Source of the DNA: Bilabrum cf. latius
Lineage: Eukaryota > Bigyra: Bicosoecida > Bigyra > Bicosoecida
Length of the DNA: 64,000 nt
Reading direction: 5' to 3'
Assembly (NCBI GenBank): GCA_965178125.1
Contig: OZ237752.1
Span: 310,001 to 374,000, forward strand
Shown: piece by piece, positions 26,536-36,874 of the stretch
Numbering within the stretch: position 1 is the first letter of the stretch
Layout: every line of letters begins with the position of its first letter
Program-made: the position numbers and the translations under genes
Notes under the pieces: model-generated
Database searches by the model: none
What the model was told of the DNA's origin: nothing
The model's input: only the letters and a program-made list of their open reading frames with translations

Positions 26536-29500
26536 ATGCCGCCTGAGAGCGTGAGGCATATTTTGATCAGACCGGAGCTGAACGGACAGGTTGCCGACGA
26601 AACTGTACAATCGAGATTTTGCGATGGCAGTCGATCCATTGAGGCTATCAAGGTACATTGACTAGCCTCACTTTCGAACAGTACCAGCATCTACATTCAG
26701 GCGCGAGAATTTCGCCGACTTGGTGAGATGGATGCCACGCTCAATATATTGGTTTTTGCGCAGCGTGTTCACTTTCAATATTCTCGCTATGATATCTCAT
26801 CTTCTTGCATATTGTATCAATTTGCAGCCTCGACCGGCGCTTCGTAGCCGAAATGCTTCTACAAGAGCTCGTTCGATGAGGACAACCCGCCCTGGCTACC
26901 GACTTGCCGAAGGGATGGTAGAGAGCACCAGGCGGTTGGCTGTGCATGAGTCTGAAGACCCCCTACGCGACGGAACGCTTCGAACGGTGCAAGACCACCC
27001 GGCAGATGTCGGTACGGTCCCACCGTGAGTGTTGTGCCGCTGCCCCCGCCCAGCGCATGTTTAACGCTGCCATCCATATGCACATCCCACGTATAGGTTG
27101 CGTGCGCACGGACTGAATGCGTGGGAACAATGGTAGCAAAATCAAGATTTCTGGTTGTTTTTCGATTCGGCGTAATGCTCCGTGCACCGCAGCATTCCCG
27201 ATGACGCCGATCCGTCTCGGGCCCCTCTGATGGCGGCACCTTGCCGCGCAATCATGGCGCGCCCCAGGTTCCGCACAGGGGCGGTCGAGCAGCCAGTGGC
27301 ACTCCAAGTGCGGGGCAAGGCCGGGAGACTCGCAGCTCGCGGGATCCTGCCCGTGGCCCGTCGGGGCCGCGGTGGCTTGGACCACGGGGCCGAGGCCGCC
27401 GGTGAGGCATTAGATCGGAGCATGCGGATCTCCGGGTCGCTGGCTTCGGACCATGCGCCCATGGTGGACAGGCTGTCCAACACGCTCGGCGGTCGCATTC
27501 GCGCGCGCGACGACGACAGCGTGGCGGGCGAGCTGGGCGAGGACGGCGAGGACGGCGATGATGGTGATAGTGGTGATGACAACGACTTGGCGCAGTTGGT
27601 GGATGACGAGGACGTGGCCATGGGCCGGTCGCAACCTATCAGGAGGAGAGATGGGAGGCAGGGGCACGGTGGCGCCATTGAGACAATGAGGAGGAGGAGG
27701 GGCTTGTCGAGGCTGCAGCTGGCGGCCGCGAGCGCAGCCATGGGAGGCGGTGCGAACGCAGCTCAGGCGCAAGCCACAGCTTCGTCTGGGATCACCTCCA
27801 GCCCGATCGTGGGAGGAATCAGGGGCCATGGGCAGTCGTAGACGGGGGGATTCCCCGGGGGACAGGGAACAAAGCAGGGAACAAATGGGGTACTGGCGAG
27901 GACAAGGGCGCTGAGCCGGACCATGCCTGGATCAGTGCGACGAGGAGCGAGGGGAGACCCAGGGAACAAATCAGGGGCCAGAAAAGGGGGCCTTTTGACG
28001 CTCAAGGACAGTCTCACTGCTAGCCTAAGGCCCGGCTCGAGAATGCGTCCGCATCCGCTTCACGACGCTGACGCAGCTGCCGCGGTGCGTGCTCTGTAGG
28101 ATGCCACTGGCGCTGACACTGACGATAGCGACGACAATGACGAAGCTGAAGGCATGCCCAAGCAGCCCGCGTTATACCGTGGCTCTGTGCTGGACGGCAC
28201 TGCGCCCATCGGCCGCGTGCTACTTGCAGTGGACGGTGTTGGGGGCACAGACACTTCATCACGGGCTGCGGCGCTCAGAATCGGAGGCAGCATGGCCGGC
28301 CCAGCGGCCCGCAAGGCGCTCCGGCAGTCCGTGCGCGCATCTAAGCGGGCAGAGAGCAAGGCTGGGAGCAGTGACTTTGGGGAGGTTGACGATGACCACC
28401 ACCGAGACAGCGACGGCGGCGCTGACGAAGACGAGGACGAGGAGGCTTTCCTCGTGGGCGAGGCCCGGGCGAGCTCGGCGCCCATGCACGCCTCCAGGGG
28501 ACGACAGGTGGACAAACCCGGCGCCGACACGGCAGAGGCGGCCAGGCTAGCGGGGGCGGGGGCGGGCGGGCCGGGGGCCCGGCTCGCGCCCGTGCAGCGC
28601 ATGCTCGGCTTCGCTCTCGCGGGGGGCGAGGGCCTCCGGGGAACAAGGGTGGTGCAGAGGGTGCCTGGGCTGCTGGACCCCGCGGGTAGGAGGCTGACGC
28701 ATGAGGCAGAGGTGCTGGCCGTGGAGGCTGACGTGGCACGGCGCCGCGCAATTGCCCAGCGGAATCGGCGCAGGTACCTTTTGCTGACCCGACACCGGCA
28801 GGGTCTGCCCGGGCTTGCCAGCGATCCGGCCGGCACTCAGGTGCTGGCAGGAGATACGGAGGAGCAAGGTGCCGAGGAGAAGGAATCCGATTTAATGGGT
28901 GGCCGGGATAGGTTGCGTGCACTTCGACAGAGAGAGAAGCGTCGGGCCATGACGGCGCACGCCCGGAGGCGCAGGCTGCAGGTGGCCACCGACAGCACGG
29001 CCCGCCGTGGCTTCCCCCTGCTGTCTCACCTGGGTCAGGATTCGGAGCCGTGGAAGGAAGCGAGAGCCATGGTGGACGGCGGCCGCAGGAGTGTGACGAG
29101 TGTGAGCGCGCAGGAGATCCAGAGACGCGCCGAGGAGGGGGCCCGGTGTTCCCTGAGCGCCTCGTTGCGGGTTAGGGGCGCCTACGCGGCGGATCCCGGT
29201 TCTGAAACTGTGACGAGTGCGGCGGCGGGGGTTTCTGGGCGCGTGAGAGGCGATGGCGGTGCTTCGTCAGGCGGGGCAGTTAGGACCCCGCTGACCCCCC
29301 GTGCGCTCGCTACGGCTGGAGCCGCGGCCGGTGCTCCCGGCCCGCGGGAAGCGCTGCGGGACGGGGGCCTGGCGCCCTTGGCCGCCAAGAGGCGCGCGCC
29401 CGAGGGATTTGCGCCGCCAAGTGACACGGCGTCGCGCGTGCTAGGCGGAGAGGAGCTCTGGAAGCCGCGGGCGGAGCGGATCCGTTGGAAGGTGAACATG

Positions 29501-29638
29501 GATTCTGCCGGTCGAAAGTTCAACATCGTGACTGGCACGAGGCGCCAGGGCGTCATGGAGCCGACCGCGCCTGAGCCGAAGCCCTCTCGAAGAGAACATC
29601 CGAGCATCAGCGCCTTGCAGGGGATGGTCGACCGGTGA
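26536..29638 (+). CDS. Unrecognised low-complexity protein (three-exon model, two UAG sense codons)
   Basis: I do not recognise this protein. The large 3' exon (27193-29638) ends in TGA and has in-frame TAGs at 27839 and 28097. A donor GTGAGT at 27025 and an acceptor CCGCAG ending at 27192 join it in phase to an exon 26828-27024. That exon joins in phase 0 to 26536-26652 (start MPPESVRHIL) through a GTACAT donor. The full model is 919 residues. The 3' exon is supported by length and by TAG-only interruption. The two 5' exons are tentative, and a different frame of 26828-26949 also gives a plausible short C-terminus. Composition is Ala/Gly/Arg-rich with Asp/Glu stretches (DDDSVAGELGEDGEDGDDG; DEDEDEE), suggesting a mostly disordered, possibly nuclear protein. 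No enzyme motif is seen. Confidence 0.55.
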
Positions 29639-30087
29639 TCGGTCTTTTTGTTTTTTTTACAAAAAGTTGACAATCGTGGCTGGCGGTTTCCGGTTTGGCG
29701 CGATTTTGTGTCGAGCATGTGTGATGACTCACCTTATCACTAAGTGGATAGGTGCAGTTCCTGTGTGGAGCTGCTTGGAATGCCGCGGAGAGCGGGGAAT
29801 GGCACGGTCACTCCATACCAGTTGGCGAGTAAAGAAAGAGTCGTGCACGGTGCACTTCAGTGCGCATACCTTGAAATGTGAAATCTGATGTAGTGTCAAG
29901 CATAGCCGAACAATGGGTGCTGCACAAGGCAGCATGGCCACGACCCTCTTGTGCCGGTAGTCAAGTTCGCAACAGTTGCTTTTGCTCTCTCTCTCCCGAG
30001 AAAAATCTATGTGCAGCCAATTCGCCGCCAAGAGACATCTTATCATTTTTCTTGCATTTATGTTGCACAAAGTCTAAATCACGAAGA
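29639..30087. other. Intergenic stretch, nothing recognised
   Basis: Sequence between the TGA at 29638 and the next proposed start. It is AT-richer than the genes, with a T run near 29645-29660. No RNA gene, conserved ORF or repeat was seen. Confidence 0.5.
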
Positions 30088-33000
30088 ATGCGAGCCGCGC
30101 CACGACCTGAGGTTGGCTCAATGCAATGCAAAGCAGTGTCAACCTTCGTTCGAATCCGTGAGAATGCTGTCTCGTACAGCACGCACAGCTCGATCCTCAG
30201 GAGGCTCCTTTCGCTCTGAATTTTCCTACTCTTGTGCATAAATGAAATGCACCCCGCGCAGCCGAAACTCTCGGACTTGTCACCGAGTTCACCGGTGCCT
30301 CCGTACTGCAACTTGCGCAAACGTGCAGAACTCTCGGGGACGTCATAGCCAATGAAAGCGTCCTAATGCGCAGCCTGTTCCGCAGCTATGCGTATGATGC
30401 TCGCATGTATACGGGAAGTGCCAAAGCCGGCAACGCCATGCAGTCAATGCTGCTGTCTGTCCACACGAGCTCGACGTTCAACGTGGCAATGCGTGTGATC
30501 TCACGCGCGCAAGGCATGCCGAAAACACAAGCTTGTGCAGCAATGTATAATGTTCTGCATGCAATTAGCCGGAATGCCTGGGTCGGCGGCCTGGTCCGTG
30601 CCTTGGCAGAGCGCGAGAGCATGGGACAGCAGCTGCTGGAGTTGGCAGCGAGACATGGGATTCTCGTGCGCGGCTAGCCGCCACAAGGTGCTGGCAGCAA
30701 CGCTGGTGAAGCTGCATCCAGCAGTATGAACCTAGATAGCGAAGCAGATGTAGGTCCTCCAGAGTCGTGCAGAAGGTTCATCGACAGCGTGCGAGCCGCC
30801 GCGCACCTGTGGGCTATCCAACAGTCTACGATCACTTTAGGGCGGTGCAAGCGCTATCAGCTACTCGGCAGCTTGATTTCTCAGGACAGACGCGGTCTAC
30901 AAATGAGTGGAACTACTGTGGACATGCTCACAGATCTCATGCCTCACCTCAGAATCTGGGGCGCGGATGCAGTCGAGCTTGGGCAACACGGCGATGCAGT
31001 TGGATAGCAGCCTCGATGCCGGCCCCTGCAGCGGGTCGATTCTCGGAACGATGGTCCCGCCTTAAAAGACGATATGATTGACAACGACCCGGAGATTGCT
31101 CCGTGGGATGGTCCGCTCCCACCGCCAGATGGCCTGCTGCAAGACCACAATCGGCCTGACCTGGAGCTTCCATCGCTGCGGTGGGGTGCGTTTGTCGCCC
31201 CAACACCAGTTGCCACCATCCGAGCCGTGCACAACCGGATGCAGGCAGAGTTGACCCACCTAAACGACTACATTGAAGATGCGGAGTCCAGTATACGCAC
31301 AGCCAGAGGGCCAGGTGGTCCCTAGTAGGCAAGCGCAGGGTATGACGACCAAATCGCTGGTGCGAACACCAGGCCGGCAGAGATTCCCGACATACATCCC
31401 CCTTGCTCCTGGTGCAGCTGCGGCAGGGTGCTCTGTCCCTCCTTCTCCTGGCAGTACCTCTGCTGTCCGCTGGTGGACTGCCTGCATGTGGGTGTGCCGT
31501 CGGTGCTCTGGGCTTGGGAGCTGGTTGACCTGTTTTGGTATCGGCTCCCGATGTAGTGCACAGTGGACATGGTCCAGGTTTATGCTCGTAGTTACGGTCA
31601 TAATCAGTATGTAGGGCTGGTCGCGGCAAATGCGACGTTGGCCACGAGATCGCTGGCGGCTTGCATGCAGTATTGTGGAACCGACAATTATACCCCGCAA
31701 TTAATGCAGCAGTACCGCTCGAACGCAATGGGTGGCATCGGATGGCCGTCGCTGGTAGCGCTGGCGCTGGTAGTGCTGGTGCATGCAGCAGACTGGTTTT
31801 TGTACTGCCATCATGTGCTGTGCAGTAGACGAGGCATTCACTGCAACTGTGGTTTTATTTCCTGGTGTTGGGGTGAAGTGGACGGTATGACTTGCTACTG
31901 TCGCTCTCCCAAGCCGTACAAATCTCCCATTCACTCGATGCGGCTCCTATGGGGGGACGAGAAGGTAGACCGGCTGACTCGCGCCGACCCGGCGACGCAC
32001 AAGGCTCTCCTGGCAGCGCCCGATGTCGACGGTGACGGCACTACGCATCGAATAACGTTGCGTCGAGCTGCAGAAATATTAAACGATGCGGAGCAGCCTG
32101 TCAGGTCTTGGATGGTGTTCCCCCGAATGCCTGGTAGCCAGCACCGATTGTCTCGCTTGCCAAAGTCACAGGACGATACCAGCAATGCCAAGGTTGAGTC
32201 CTGTGGCACGGCTGCCGCCGTAACCCAGGTAGTAGGGTGCTGTGTCACGGCTATCATGTGGCTCTGGCATCTTGCTGGCCAACCATCATGGTTCTATGCT
32301 TTCTTGTGCATGAGTTTGGTTTGGGCCACTGGCTGCGCTTGGTATGTGTCTATGTATGTGCAGACACGTACTAGTTGCATGTGCTGCCAAACTCCGCTCA
32401 AGGCGGTTCGGCTCTGTGCGTGGCAGGGGCTTGCTCTGATGACTGATCCGCTTCTGCATGAGCTAGCGTGGGCCATGGTGATCTCACTGTATATGTTTGT
32501 CTATCATGAGGCGACGTCTGATGAGTGGAGCCTTGGGACGTCGTTTCTATCGAAAAGCTCGGGTAGCATGTTCGGTATGTTGGGAGACATGGCTGTTGAA
32601 CTCTCCATGGCGATTGTTCTCTTGCATTGCGTCTTGATGGTCGTGGGCATCCAAAGCTGTGTTCAGCAACGGGTTAAGGCTGTGTGCGCCCGATGCTGCC
32701 GTGTGACCGAGCAAGGCGCAAGCACTGCCATGGCTAGAGGCATCTTTATTGCAGGCTTCCAATACCTCAGGATTATTGTGTTTATCACTGTCCACCTCTG
32801 GGTTGGCAAAGTGAGCCAGTCAGGGATGCCGTGGATGTTCGGCCTCCATTGGTGCGTCACCTGGGGAACACTTACAGTAGTGATGGCATACTTGATGCTG
32901 GCAGCGCTCGCCCAGCCGTACGTGATGCTGTGTTGCAGCCCTGCCTGCACTGAGACCGATGACAAGCAAATGCACCCATACTTGGAGTACCTCACGGAAT

Positions 33001-34169
33001 TTCAAGAGTTTCCTTCGTGGCGAGAGCTACTCGTTTAGGACGTACAGAACATCTTCGGCACCGAGACACCTAGGGCCGTGCATGCCAGCCTCGGCATGGA
33101 GCGGGAGATCCAATTTTGCTTCAGCCGGATCTTGCGAGCCAAGCAGATAGACACTAGGACACGCGCTGATTTGCGCTGTTTGGACTGGTACAACTGGGCC
33201 ACCGGTGCTCGTGCCGATGCACGGCCTGCTGAAAATCCCATAGAACCCCTCAGGTCCTGGTACACACTATGGAGCACATCTGACAAAGATCCGGACCGAG
33301 ACGGTCAACTTCGTTATGCAGTGGTGGACACGATGGCGCGGAGTGCAGCAGCTGCGCTCCTTGAAACCGTCGATAGCGCAAGCCTCGCATGCCACAGAGC
33401 CAGGCCAGTAGAAGATGGCCATGGCTTGGATCCGGATCCAAGTCAATCAGCAGTGCACAGACAGGAGGCAGATCGCCATTTCGCGATGTACCTGCGATTG
33501 GATGCTCTGCAAAGGTACCTACAACGGATGGAACAAGAGGGTGGATCGCAGCCTCGCGACCTAGATCTCGGCTTGGTCGCAGCCGGCGTGGCAGCTCTAA
33601 GTGCCGTGCGGATGTGGCAAGCTGGTGGGGACGAGAACGCGAAGGACAATCTGCTGGGAGGCTAGCATATTTTGCCTGAAGGTATGAATCCCAGCCTGGC
33701 AACGATGCGCGACATGCGCGATCGCGCGAGGCACCAGTGGAATGACACGGTAGCACGGGTGCTGCGATGCGTGCCAGCTACGGCAGACGAAGATGAGCGA
33801 GACAGTGCTGACCTACATTGGCCAGATGCCAGTCTCGAGTGCTTCGAGTGCAAGGGCAGGAGCTTCCCCGAGTGGGGCCGCGACGAGATGATTCCTGAGA
33901 AGGGAGGAGGCTGGTACTGGCAGCAAGAGGATACACCAAGCTCGGGCATCGAGGCCCAGAGCAGATCTGGACGGTTGATACTGCGAATGCCTGCCGGTCA
34001 ATCAGGCCTCCATCTCAATTGGACTGATGTCCGTGGCGGTGCAAATGACGGTGGTGAGGACGGTCAGCATGCAGGTGACGAAGCAAGCGATTCTACTTCT
34101 ACAGGCCTGCGCAGGCGGGTGCAGGCAGTGTCGGCTCAATCAGGGCCGTCTGAAGCACCGTCGCAGTGA
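30088..34169 (+). CDS. F-box-like domain fused to a multi-pass membrane protein (two exons, seven UAG sense codons)
   Basis: Model join(30088..30157, 30262..34169), 1,325 residues, TGA stop. The junction creates IPETLGLVTEF followed by LQLAQTCRTL, matching the F-box pattern (LPxE...lL.F....L..LaqtCr.l). The F-box-like stretch is about residues 23-65. In-frame TAGs start at 30675, 31005, 31323, 31326 (two in tandem), 31554, 33036 and 33663, with no TAA or TGA before the end. Residues ~510-920 hold about seven hydrophobic helices (e.g. WPSLVALALVVLVHAADWFL, AIVLLHCVLMVVG, YLRIIVFITVHLWVG) and many Cys. The C-terminal ~400 residues are soluble and unrecognised. F-box proteins usually recruit SCF ubiquitin-ligase substrates. 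An F-box on a membrane protein is unusual, and an undetected intron or gene boundary could separate the two parts. Confidence 0.6.
30158..30261 (+). other. Predicted intron (104 nt)
   Basis: Donor GTGAGA follows GAATCC; acceptor CGCAG precedes CCGAAAC. Splicing leaves phase 1 and gives VRIP-ETLGL. This removes an in-frame TGA at 30243 and completes the F-box-like motif. Confidence 0.6.
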
Positions 34170-34889
34170 GTCGCTAAGCGAAGTTGATCTCTTATCACGC
34201 CAAACAATCTACTCTAGGCCTGAGCCGCTGGCCGCAATAAGATCTGCCCACCAGCGCTCGAATACCTTCGTCTCGCTTGCGCTCCGTGCATGATTGTCCG
34301 ATGGCTCAAAAGAAAATTCCTGCCCCCGGTCCCGCGGACCCCCTGGGCTTCACCCCGAACGACTGGTTCTTCACCAGCCCACCTGAATGCGGTATTCATC
34401 TGACACTACGAATGTACACACCACTTTCCCAATGCACACGACTGGCCCCGTCGCTACATGGCTTTCTGTTCCTGTTCCCCGCACTAGCGACCGTGTGCTT
34501 TGCTCCCTGCATTGCCACCTTGGCCCTATCCTTTCAGCTTGCACGCGCCGGTCCTGGCCGACCTGCCGTGCGCCCCATCCAACGGATCTGTCCACCCGCC
34601 TGTTGGCCCTCTACGCGCTGCTGGCCATGCACCCGTGAAGCGCAGGTGAGGCTTGGTCACTGAGCATCGTGCCTGATCCATTGGATGTGGAGTGAGGTGC
34701 GCCCCCGCGGGGTCCCTAACCGGGGTGAAGACCTGGTAGTGAGAAATGACTGGCAGGCTGTCAGATACGTTCGTTTGAAACTTTATATCGCCATCATCTA
34801 TCCTTGAGTTTCGCATCATTCGTTGGAAAAACCAAAGGACCCTGTGGTGAAGGGAGACTTGCAGCCGTCAACAGCCGCGCCACTCCCGC
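34170..34889. other. Intergenic or unassigned stretch
   Basis: Lies between the TGA of the membrane gene and the TGA of the oppositely oriented oxidoreductase. A plus-strand ORF from ATG 34301 to TGA 34663 starts MAQKKIPAPGPADP and has a Pro/Trp-containing beginning that could be a small gene. Its remainder is low in information. I do not call it a gene. Confidence 0.4.
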
Positions 34890-36578
34890 TCACAGCTTGG
34901 CGCGGCCTGCCATACCGGCAAGACAGCTCGTACTCAGATATTCCTCGCCAAGCACGTCCCGCGCCTGGGCACTGCTTCCAGCACAGCGACGTCGTCGTTC
35001 AATGGGCGGGTCACTACCGCAGGCACTCAACCCAAATTTCTGCATTGACCGGGCTGCGGTTGCAGCCAGCAAAACATCCGCATCCGGCGTGCCGATCCTT
35101 TCCCGGCCAAGACAACCACTTGCTAGTATTGAACCAGGTGCGCTTGATACCCCACAGCTAGCCAAAGAGCTCTCAGCGGCGCGGCTTTCAACAGTGGCAG
35201 TCGCACTCCCAAGACCGGCAGGAGCACAAACAGCAGACGAACGGCCTTTGACGCGCTCCACCGCGCTTGCCTCCAGCTTTGATCCAGCCGGGGTGTAGTC
35301 CACTGGACCTCCTGCTCCTCCTACTCCCTCTATCTTCCGTTTGCCACCCGCGCCAGCACCCGCGCCGCCCCTCTCCGAAGGCAGCACACCTCTGGGCAGC
35401 ACTGCATCCACATCGATCACCCTGCGGTCCTACGCCGCGAGTGTCGCAGCCACCCCGAGCGCAACGGCCCAGGCCCCGTCCTCGGTGGTGACCTCAACCG
35501 ACCGCTTGCCCCGCACCGCCTGGCAGAACCGCACGATCTCAAAGTACACGCTACCGAAATGGGTGCCCGCGGCGAGTGCCTCCTCGTCTACCTTGATCTT
35601 GGTCCTCTCGATCCCGTCCGATCCACCCTCCCTGCTTCCCACTTTGACCACCGCCTCCGGGATCCTCACGCTGGCCTTGCCCTTGGAGCCCACCACCTCG
35701 ATCTGCTCCTGCTCCTCCGTCCCTTCCGCGTACATGCACAGCTCATGGAAGGCCCTGGAGCCGTCCTCAAACTCGATCAGGAGCATGGCTGCGTCCCAGA
35801 TGTCGCATGGTTTCCCGTTGAATTCTTCCCCTCTGAAGTTGACGTCCATGCCTGCCAGGCATGCCACGCGCACCGGCCTGACCCCACGCTTGAACTGGCG
35901 AATGAGGTCCAAATAGTGGCACGACTTCTCCACGATGGTCTGTCCCGTGTTGATGGCGTGCTTGTTCCACTCGGCGGCCTTGGGCAAGAACGGAAACCTG
36001 TGCTCCTTGACGGTGCAGTGCCACACCTTGCCCAGGTCGCCTCTCTGCACCCGCTTCAGCACCTCGGAGACGGGGGCCATGTAGCGGTACTCCATGGCAA
36101 CCCATACGATTGGTAAGAATGCGTCGCCGTGTCGGGCGCGCTGGCTGCTGCTGCTTCCGGCCCCGCCCTGCCATCGTGCCAAGCGGGCTGTGTCCTCGTT
36201 CACCACAGACAGGGCATCAGCAATGGTGGTGCAGAGCGGTTTCTCTGCAAGAACCGCCCACCATGTAGCACGAATTATTAGCAAAAGCTGCGAATGATGC
36301 TGGTAATTTGGAGTGCACAGAATTACGCAGTCCAGCCTATCCTTCTCTTCCTCTAGCATAGCGTCCAGCGACGTGTACCTTCGTCGCTCCGATTCCAACT
36401 CCTCGGCTTCGCATTCACCTTCAGCTGCATCAAGAGCCGCGTCGCTACAGTCGCAAAGAGCATCGATTGATAAGCCTCCGCTGCGACGATACAAGACGCC
36501 TATGTTGCGAATGTGCTCCAGAGCAATCATGCCGCATCCAACTATTCCAATTCTCAGTCCATCTGTGGATGACATCAA
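34890..36578 (-). CDS. Gfo/Idh/MocA-family NAD(P)-dependent oxidoreductase with C-terminal extension (one UAG sense codon)
   Basis: Residues 1-382 show the family layout: an N-terminal Rossmann motif (RIGIVGCGMIALEHI), the signature EKPLCTT near residue 130, and a C-terminal substrate domain with EWNKHAINTGQ and a Lys-Ser-Cys-His segment. Family members oxidise or reduce sugars or related polyols using NAD(P); the substrate here cannot be named. An in-frame TAG at 35430-35432 follows ATLAA, and the next residues (DRRVIDVDAVLP) resemble the usual family end (GRVVDLDEVL), so TAG is probably read through. Translation continues for about 180 residues of Gly/Ala/Ser-rich sequence to TGA at 34890. 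If TAG did stop translation, the product would be 382 residues, a normal family length. No intron is apparent. It is divergent from Ku80, with 296 bp between the starts. Confidence 0.85.
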
Positions 36579-36874
36579 TTTAATTCAAAATACGGATTAC
36601 GACAGCGGCAGAAGTATCTTGTCGTGGAGATATCTGATGTTCTGGCTTTTTCATGTTCTTGTCGGGTTCGTGAAGGTTCCAAACTCTAACCTAGAAGTGA
36701 TCGCGATTGGATGCCATTTGACCATTAGGAAGGTTGCGGAGTGACCTTTTTCATTTACAGTTCCGTTGGTATTTATAGGTATACGCTGGACTGCGCCGTG
36801 AAAGTGGCAATCTATTTGAATTTGAGGAGATATTTTAAGCGAGCAATTACGGGACGAGTTCTCAGAGCATAAGA
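36579..36874. promoter_or_regulatory. Divergent intergenic region between the oxidoreductase and Ku80
   Basis: A 296-bp gap separates two divergent start codons, so it probably contains both promoters. It is AT-rich, but no clear TATA box or known operator was identified. Confidence 0.4.

Noticed and set aside
30147-30157. tRNA B-box-like GTTCGAATCC
   Set aside because: No A box or cloverleaf around it, and it lies in a proposed exon that completes the F-box-like motif.
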